A stretch of DNA of 9,708 bases from an uncultured Acidimicrobiia bacterium (GTDB lineage: Bacteria; Actinomycetota; Acidimicrobiia; Spongiisociales; JAENVV01), in assembly GCA_905480085.1 (NCBI GenBank), contig CAJQPD010000142.1, positions 1-9,708 on the forward strand, in the 5' to 3' direction. The position numbers and the translations under genes were made by a program. Under the pieces are notes generated by a model. The model saw nothing but the letters and a program-made list of their open reading frames with translations, was not told the origin of the DNA and did no database searches. This document shows, piece by piece, positions 5,404 through 9,708 of this stretch. The first letter of the stretch is position 1, and the number at the start of each line of letters is the position of its first letter.

Positions 5404-6851
5404 CCTCCCATGGCGAGGTACTTGGTCTCCAGGAACTCCTCGAGGCCTTCGTGGCCACCCTCCCGGCCGATGCCGGACTCTTTGACTCCGCCGAAGGGGG
5501 CGACCTCGGTCATCAGCAGACCGGAGTTGATGCCGACCATGCCGTAATCGAGTCCTTCACCCACCCGCCAGATCCGCCCTACGTCGCGAGCGAAGAAGTA
5601 GGCGGCCAGGCCATAGGGCGTGTCGTTGGCGGCCGCGATGACTTCTTCTTCGCTTGAGAATCGAAAGATCGAGGCGACCGGCCCAAATACCTCTTCGTTG
5701 GCGATCGCCATCGAACCGGTTACGCCGGTCAACACCGTTGGTTCGTAGAACGTATGTCCGAGCTGATGGGGTTTGCCCCCGATCCGGGCTTGCGCCCCAC
5801 CGGCAACGGCTGCGTCCACGAGACGAATCACCTTGTCGAAAGCTTCCCGGTTGATCAGCGGACCGACATCCGAGCCGGCTGATCCGCCGGCGCCTACGCT
5901 GAGCTGGCTGGCGGCCGCGGTGAATCGATCTACGAACTCGTCGTACACGGCGTCCTGGACGAACACCCGGTTGGAACAAATGCACGTCTGTCCACCGTTG
6001 CGATACTTGGCGATGATCGCCTGGGGAACGGCCAGGTCGAGATCGGCGTCATCGAAGATGATGAATGGGGCATTGCCTCCCAATTCCAGACTCACCTTCT
6101 TGACGGTGTCGGAGCTCTGACGCATCAACAGCTTGCCGACTTCGGTGCTCCCGGTAAACGACACCGCCCGGACGATCGGGTTGCGAGTCAGTTCGGCGCC
6201 TATCGGAGCAGGGTCCAACCCGGTCACGACGTTGAAGACTCCTGGCGGGATACCGGCGCGATCGGCCAGTTCGGCCAACGCCAAAGCAGAAAGCGGGGTG
6301 TCTTCGGCTGGCTTGGCAACCACCGTGCATCCGGCAGCCATCGCCGGGACCGCCTTACGGGCAATGGTCGACGAAGGGAAGTTCCACGGCGTGATCGCCG
6401 CCACTACACCAATCGGTTCCTTGACAACAATGAGTCGCAACTTGGGATCGTGGGTCGGGATCACTTGACCGTAGGCACGCTTGGCTTCTTCGGCGAACCA
6501 CTCGACGTAGTTCGCTCCGAAGATGATTTCTCCCCGGCCCTCATTCAGCGGCTTGCCCATTTCGGCGGTGACGATCGCCCCCAGATCGTCGGCGTGTTCA
6601 ACCATCAACTCGTACCAACGGCGAATGAGCGCTGATCGTTGTTTGGCGGTCAGCGCCTTCCAGGCCGGGAACGCTTCATTGGCCGCTTCGATGGCGCGTC
6701 GCGTCTCGGCTTGACCCAGGTCGGCTACTTCGGCGAGGACGGCTCCGTCGGCCGGGTCGAGCACCTGAAACCTTGCTCGCGAGTCCGCCTCTACCCACTC
6801 GCCACCGATGTAGGCATCGGTTCGCAACAAATTCTGGTCGGTAAGGTTCAC
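5397..6851 (-). CDS. gabD: NAD(P)-dependent aldehyde dehydrogenase, succinate-semialdehyde dehydrogenase (GabD) type
   Basis: A full-length 484-residue aldehyde dehydrogenase. Landmarks: ITPWNFPSS (153-161, oxyanion Asn157), KPAEDTP (180-186, cofactor-binding Lys180), FTGSTEVGK (232-240), the general base Glu256 in LELGG, and the nucleophile Cys290 in GGQTCICSNR. The PAEDTP, TCxCxNR and 'PFGGVKESGIGREGG' signatures are typical of the succinate-semialdehyde dehydrogenase branch, including the CxC pair linked to redox switching in that branch. It oxidises an aldehyde to the acid; related enzymes also act on glutarate semialdehyde and sulfolactaldehyde, so the gene symbol states the family, not a proven substrate. 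The start is GTG at 6851, overlapping the upstream stop as GTGA, with GGGAGAGG just before it. It is the last gene of the three-gene minus-strand operon. Confidence 0.92.
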   Translation of the reverse strand: MNLTDQNLLRTDAYIGGEWVEADSRARFQVLDPADGAVLAEVADLGQAETRRAIEAANEAFPAWKALTAKQRSALIRRWYELMVEHADDLGAIVTAEMGKPLNEGRGEIIFGANYVEWFAEEAKRAYGQVIPTHDPKLRLIVVKEPIGVVAAITPWNFPSSTIARKAVPAMAAGCTVVAKPAEDTPLSALALAELADRAGIPPGVFNVVTGLDPAPIGAELTRNPIVRAVSFTGSTEVGKLLMRQSSDTVKKVSLELGGNAPFIIFDDADLDLAVPQAIIAKYRNGGQTCICSNRVFVQDAVYDEFVDRFTAAASQLSVGAGGSAGSDVGPLINREAFDKVIRLVDAAVAGGAQARIGGKPHQLGHTFYEPTVLTGVTGSMAIANEEVFGPVASIFRFSSEEEVIAAANDTPYGLAAYFFARDVGRIWRVGEGLDYGMVGINSGLLMTEVAPFGGVKESGIGREGGHEGLEEFLETKYLAMGGI

Positions 6852-7702
6852 GTCGCCTCTCCCGTCGTTCCGGTTTCCAGTGCTTTGATGAGAGCTGCCA
6901 GATCCGCTTCTCCGTATCCAAGTCCGCCGGCTTCCTCAAGAATCTGGCGGGTGAGAGAACCAACCCTGGCGGCCGGAAGAGCCTCAGCCGCCAGACCCAG
7001 ATCTTTCCTCATCAGGTTGACTGTGAACGTGGGCGTGAAGTCACGATCCACGAGAGGCGCAGCCTTGTACTCCAACAGCTTCGCCACCGCCCCTGAGCGA
7101 ATCATTTCTATGCCTTGCCATACGTCAAGGCCGACCGCTTCGAGGTCGAGAACTGCCTCTGCCAACGCCGTCAAGTGCGAGGTCAGAAGGCGATTCGTGA
7201 TCAGCTTGAGCAACAGACCGGAACCGTTTGGACCGACGTGTTCCACCCGGGATGCGAACGTCTCAAGGGCGGGCCTGGCCACCGCCAGTGCTTCTTCTTC
7301 TCCACCAACCATCACCACCAGGGTGCCCGCTTCGGCGTGGATCGACGTGCCACTTACCGGAGTATCAAGGAAGCGGATCCCGTGGTCCGCTGCCAATTTG
7401 GCGAGATTCCTGGACGCATCGACGCCAATCGTCGATAAATCCGCGCACACCGTGCCTTCCTTCAGGAGCCTGAATAGCTGGCCGTAAACCGCCTCGACCT
7501 GGGGTGTCGCAGGCAGCGACGAACAGACCAACTCCACGTCCTTCACACCATCTAGATCCTCGGCAATCACCACACCGGCGGCGGCAGCTCTCTGGAGGGC
7601 CACCGGCGACTCGTCGAAACCGACGACGTTGTGACCGGCTTCCTGCATGTGGCGGGCCATCGGAAATCCCATCCGGCCCAAACCAACCATCGCAACTTTC
7701 AT
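6848..7702 (-). CDS. NAD(P)-dependent beta-hydroxyacid dehydrogenase (3-hydroxyisobutyrate dehydrogenase / tartronate semialdehyde reductase family)
   Basis: A 284-residue protein of standard family length. It opens with the Rossmann motif VGLGRMGFPMA (6-16). The substrate-binding motif is DTPVSGTSIHAEAGTL (113-128), the catalytic Lys166 and Asn170 lie in LLKLITNRLL, and KDLGLA (233-238) is the family's C-terminal signature. Members interconvert 3-hydroxyacids and semialdehydes. The usual DAPVSGG is SGT here. From memory, the sulfonate-binding residues of the sulfolactaldehyde reductase YihU (Arg123, Asn174, Ser178) are not present at the equivalent positions (Gly, Thr, Leu), which speaks against that role. 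ATG at 7702 is chosen over a longer frame to 7804 because it overlaps the upstream stop as ATGA, has GGGAGG 4 bases before it, and places the Rossmann fold at residue 3. A GTGA overlap links it to the aldehyde dehydrogenase. Confidence 0.91.
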   Translation of the reverse strand: MKVAMVGLGRMGFPMARHMQEAGHNVVGFDESPVALQRAAAAGVVIAEDLDGVKDVELVCSSLPATPQVEAVYGQLFRLLKEGTVCADLSTIGVDASRNLAKLAADHGIRFLDTPVSGTSIHAEAGTLVVMVGGEEEALAVARPALETFASRVEHVGPNGSGLLLKLITNRLLTSHLTALAEAVLDLEAVGLDVWQGIEMIRSGAVAKLLEYKAAPLVDRDFTPTFTVNLMRKDLGLAAEALPAARVGSLTRQILEEAGGLGYGEADLAALIKALETGTTGEAT

Positions 7703-8772
7703 TTCGCCTCCCATGTGATTGTGTCTCCAGTTCTGGCCGCCGCATCGATCGCCAACGTTATCTGGAGGGTCTGCCGGGCTTCTCGGGCGGTGGTGAGATC
7801 GCACGGCTTATCGGTGGTCAGAAAATCGAGCCAGGCACGGGTTTCATCTGCCACCCGTCCGAACATGGTGTCGCCCACCCATTCGCCCGAGGTGCGACTT
7901 CCGAGGAACGTCAGCCTGAGATGTTGATCGACATACTCATTGTCGTGGCCGACCTCGCTGTACATGATCTGGTCGCCGTGATCCTCGGTCACCATCAGGA
8001 CCCCGTCGGTCCCGAGTAATTCGAATCGGGTAGCCATTCCGTTGATCGGATAGCCGGCCGGCAACGAATAGCTGGTGGCCAACTCGAACACGGCCCCATC
8101 GGCAAACGTCAACAAAGCGACGGTGAGATCATCTACCTCGTGGCCTTTGGCCCGCAGGATGGACCCGTGGGAGCGAGCCACCACTTCCACCGGTGCAAAC
8201 GGGTGGTACCAGCCGATGATATCGACGAGGTAGGTGAGGATGTCCATGACCGGCGTGGCAGTCGGCGACCGTTTCAGGATCGCTTCGCCGATCGCCAGCG
8301 TGTCATAGGTTCGCGCCAGCCCACCGATCAGTGTTCCGATTTTGCCCGCGACGATCTGTTGGCGGGCAACCGCGTAGCGCTGCGCATATCGCATCGAGTA
8401 GCCGACCCGAAGATCCACCCCGAGTTGATCGGCAAGTCGCGTCAAGTGGTCCGCTTCATCGAGGCTCAGGGTGATCGGTTTTTCGACCAAGGTGGATCGA
8501 CCGGCCCGCAACGCCGCCTCGACGGGGGCCGTGTGAGCACCTTCGGGTGTCGCCACGATGACCGCATCGACCTCGTCGAGCAGAACAGTGGCGTCGGTGT
8601 CAGTTGACCAAACATCGGCTCCGGTCTCGGCAGCCAACTTCTCGGCAGCTGCGGCATCCTGGTCGACAATGGCCAAAAACCCCACACCAGCATGGGTCGA
8701 TGCCAGCCGGGCGCGATGACGGCCAATCTTGCCGGCCCCCACGACTGCCAGACCGACCGAGCGACGGTTCAT
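7699..8772 (-). CDS. Gfo/Idh/MocA family oxidoreductase
   Basis: A 357-residue, full-length protein with an N-terminal Rossmann motif VVGAGKIGRHR (10-20), the VATPEGAH strand-turn (73-80) and the family EKP motif (97-99, with Lys98). The C-terminal alpha/beta domain includes GKIG (143-146) and DILTYLVDIIGW (177-188). In inositol dehydrogenase-type members the DxxxH motif supplies a catalytic His; here that position is Tyr181, as in glucose-fructose oxidoreductase and dihydrodiol dehydrogenase. These enzymes act on sugars, cyclitols and related polyols with bound or free NAD(P); the substrate here is unknown. ATG at 8772 starts just before the Rossmann fold. It has only a weak SD of its own but overlaps the stop of a short upstream mini-ORF. 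It is the first gene of the operon and overlaps the next gene as ATGA. Confidence 0.9.
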   Translation of the reverse strand: MNRRSVGLAVVGAGKIGRHRARLASTHAGVGFLAIVDQDAAAAEKLAAETGADVWSTDTDATVLLDEVDAVIVATPEGAHTAPVEAALRAGRSTLVEKPITLSLDEADHLTRLADQLGVDLRVGYSMRYAQRYAVARQQIVAGKIGTLIGGLARTYDTLAIGEAILKRSPTATPVMDILTYLVDIIGWYHPFAPVEVVARSHGSILRAKGHEVDDLTVALLTFADGAVFELATSYSLPAGYPINGMATRFELLGTDGVLMVTEDHGDQIMYSEVGHDNEYVDQHLRLTFLGSRTSGEWVGDTMFGRVADETRAWLDFLTTDKPCDLTTAREARQTLQITLAIDAAARTGDTITWEAK

Positions 8773-8795
8773 CGGGTTATCTCGTCTCTTTGCAA
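8769..8795 (-). other. Eight-codon leader mini-ORF coupled to the Gfo/Idh start
   Basis: On the minus strand a strong GGAGG (8805-8801) lies 5 bases before a TTG (8795-8793). That codon opens a frame reading M-Q-R-D-E-I-T-R and stopping at TGA (8771-8769). The TGA overlaps the ATG of the oxidoreductase as ATGA, while the ATG lacks a comparable SD. The mini-ORF may deliver ribosomes to the ATG by termination-reinitiation. It could also be chance: TTG is a weak start, and the GGAGG may simply act at a long distance. Confidence 0.4.
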
Positions 8796-8814
8796 GTCGA
8801 CCTCCGGGTTCTAC

Positions 8815-8826
8815 ATCATATATGAT
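8815..8826. promoter_or_regulatory. Perfect 12-bp palindrome ATCATATATGAT, candidate operator between divergent genes
   Basis: The site lies in the 71-bp gap between the Gfo/Idh operon and the thiolase gene. Each half contains TATGAT, a good -10 match, one on each strand (minus 8820-8815, plus 8821-8826). A bound dimer would therefore block both promoters. AT-rich dyads of this length are typical of GntR-type (FadR subfamily) and some other dimeric regulators; none is encoded in the window with certainty. Confidence 0.5.
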
Positions 8827-8843
8827 CTGCTCCTGGAGGGTTC

Positions 8844-9708
8844 ATGACAGACATTTATGTTGTTGATGCGGTCCGCACCCCGATGGGCCGCATCGGGGGT
8901 CAATTGGCTCACATCCGACCAGACGACCTGGCGGCTCACGCCATCCGGGCGCTCGTCGCTCGCCAGAGCAACCTTGATCCGGCTGGCATCGAAGACGTGG
9001 TCTGGGGAGCCGCCAATCAGTCCGGCGAGGACAACCGCAACGTCGGACGCATGGCAGCCCTTCTGGCCGGGTTACCGATCGAGGTCACCGGGATGACCGT
9101 CAACCGGTTGTGCGGTTCAGGCCTCCAGGCGGTCATTTCCGCCGCCCAGTCCTTGGCCGAAGGCTGGGGCGACATCATGGTGGCCGGCGGATCCGAGTCG
9201 ATGAGCCGAGCACCGTACGTCACCCTTAAGGCCGCCACGGCGTTCCCCGTTGGCCCACCCCAGGTCGCCGATACCGTGCTCGGATGGCGGCTGATCAACC
9301 CGCAGATGCAGCAGGACTATCCACCAATCAGCCTCGGGCTTACCGCCGAACGGGTGGCCGAGAAGTACGCGGTCAGCCGTGAGCGGCAGGACGCGTTCGC
9401 GCTTCGATCACATTTGTTGGCTTCTGGAGCCCAGCAGGCCGGTCGCTTCACAAACGAGATCTCGCCTATCGAGGCACCCCAGGATCCCAGAGGCCGCACG
9501 GTAACCACGGTCGACACCGACGAAGGCGTTCGCCCCAACTCAACCGTTGAGATCCTGTCCAAGCTCCCGTCGGTGTTCACCGAGGCGGGGACCGTGACCG
9601 CCGGCAACTCATCTCCGATGAACGACGGGGCCGCCGCCGTCCTGCTTGCCACCACGGCCGGAATCGAGCGATACGACCTGAGGCCGATAGCACGAATCGT
9701 CGCCAGCG
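8844..9708 (+). CDS. Thiolase, beta-ketoadipyl-CoA / acetyl-CoA C-acyltransferase type (3' end outside window)
   Basis: The first 288 codons of a thiolase are present, and the frame is still open at the window end. The nucleophile is Cys90 in NRLCGSGLQAV. The N-terminus (DAVRTPMGRIGG), ANQSGEDNRNVGRMAALLAGLP (57-78), the AGGSESMSRAPYV block (114-126) and LGWRLINP (147-154) closely follow the PcaF/PaaJ branch of degradative thiolases. The TAGNSSPMNDGAAA block appears around 252-266. The second active-site residues (the GHP His and the C-terminal Cys) lie beyond the window. The reaction would be CoA-dependent cleavage of a 3-oxoacyl-CoA, or acetoacetyl-CoA interconversion. ATG at 8844 has GGAGG 4 bases before it. 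It is divergent from the Gfo/Idh operon across the palindrome at 8815-8826. A link to aromatic catabolism is only suggested by family. Confidence 0.92.
   Translation, partial: MTDIYVVDAVRTPMGRIGGQLAHIRPDDLAAHAIRALVARQSNLDPAGIEDVVWGAANQSGEDNRNVGRMAALLAGLPIEVTGMTVNRLCGSGLQAVISAAQSLAEGWGDIMVAGGSESMSRAPYVTLKAATAFPVGPPQVADTVLGWRLINPQMQQDYPPISLGLTAERVAEKYAVSRERQDAFALRSHLLASGAQQAGRFTNEISPIEAPQDPRGRTVTTVDTDEGVRPNSTVEILSKLPSVFTEAGTVTAGNSSPMNDGAAAVLLATTAGIERYDLRPIARIVAS

Noticed and set aside
4691..5458. 255-codon open frame on the minus strand opposite the SDR gene
   Set aside because: It mirrors the SDR coding region, has no recognisable motif and runs over the end of the aldehyde dehydrogenase gene.
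7703..7804. N-terminal extension of the beta-hydroxyacid dehydrogenase frame
   Set aside because: The extension lies inside the Gfo/Idh gene and lacks family similarity; ATG at 7702 has an SD, an ATGA overlap and the expected Rossmann start.
1..9708. Many CGATCG/GATCGG words across the window as a special repeat or uptake signal
   Set aside because: They are spread through coding regions in all frames and fit general codon and word bias of a GC-rich genome; no regular spacing was apparent.

Overview
This is a GC-rich (about 60% or more), densely packed bacterial window made up almost entirely of metabolic genes. I see ten protein-coding genes, eight complete and two cut by the window edges. 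There is no rRNA, tRNA, mobile element, CRISPR array or transporter. The high GC, frequent ATGA/GTGA start-stop overlaps, use of TTG and GTG starts and one apparently leaderless promoter suit an actinobacterium-like (perhaps Acidimicrobiia) or Chloroflexota-like genome. No marker gene settles the taxonomy.

Left part (1-4568): the 3' part of an acetolactate-synthase-like thiamine diphosphate (TPP) enzyme on the + strand (1-873) runs head-on, with no spacer, into a five-gene minus-strand operon. In transcription order that operon holds an unrecognised protein with two winged-helix-like stretches (4568-3771), a type-2 malate/L-lactate/sulfolactate dehydrogenase (3758-2661), the alpha and beta halves of a split TPP decarboxylase of the sulfopyruvate/phosphonopyruvate decarboxylase type (2661-2125 and 2128-1520), and a class I O-methyltransferase (1515-874). 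Most junctions are 4-bp overlaps or gaps of a few bases, so the genes are probably co-transcribed and translationally coupled.

Middle and right part (4569-9708): a 71-bp divergent promoter region separates that operon from a + strand SDR dehydrogenase (4640-5392). The SDR gene converges, with a 4-bp gap, on a second minus-strand operon of three 4-bp-overlapping genes: a Gfo/Idh/MocA oxidoreductase (8772-7699), a beta-hydroxyacid dehydrogenase (7702-6848) and a succinate-semialdehyde-dehydrogenase-type aldehyde dehydrogenase (6851-5397). A second 71-bp divergent region, carrying a perfect 12-bp AT-rich palindrome, separates this operon from a + strand thiolase (8844 to the window end).

Taken together this looks like a catabolic island with five NAD(P)-type dehydrogenases, two TPP enzymes and a thiolase. 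A consistent but unproven reading is oxidation of a C3 hydroxyacid or aldehyde: aldehyde to acid (ALDH), 2-hydroxyacid to 2-oxoacid (Ldh2 family), then decarboxylation of the 2-oxoacid to an aldehyde (split TPP enzyme). The dehydrogenase plus split decarboxylase resemble the ComC/ComD/ComE sulfolactate-sulfopyruvate-sulfoacetaldehyde steps, but no diagnostic sulfonate or phosphonate gene lies in the window. The most unusual items are at translation starts: an out-of-frame mini-ORF at the Ldh2 start, a separate mini-ORF with a strong Shine-Dalgarno before the Gfo/Idh gene, and a hairpin over the beta-subunit ribosome binding site.
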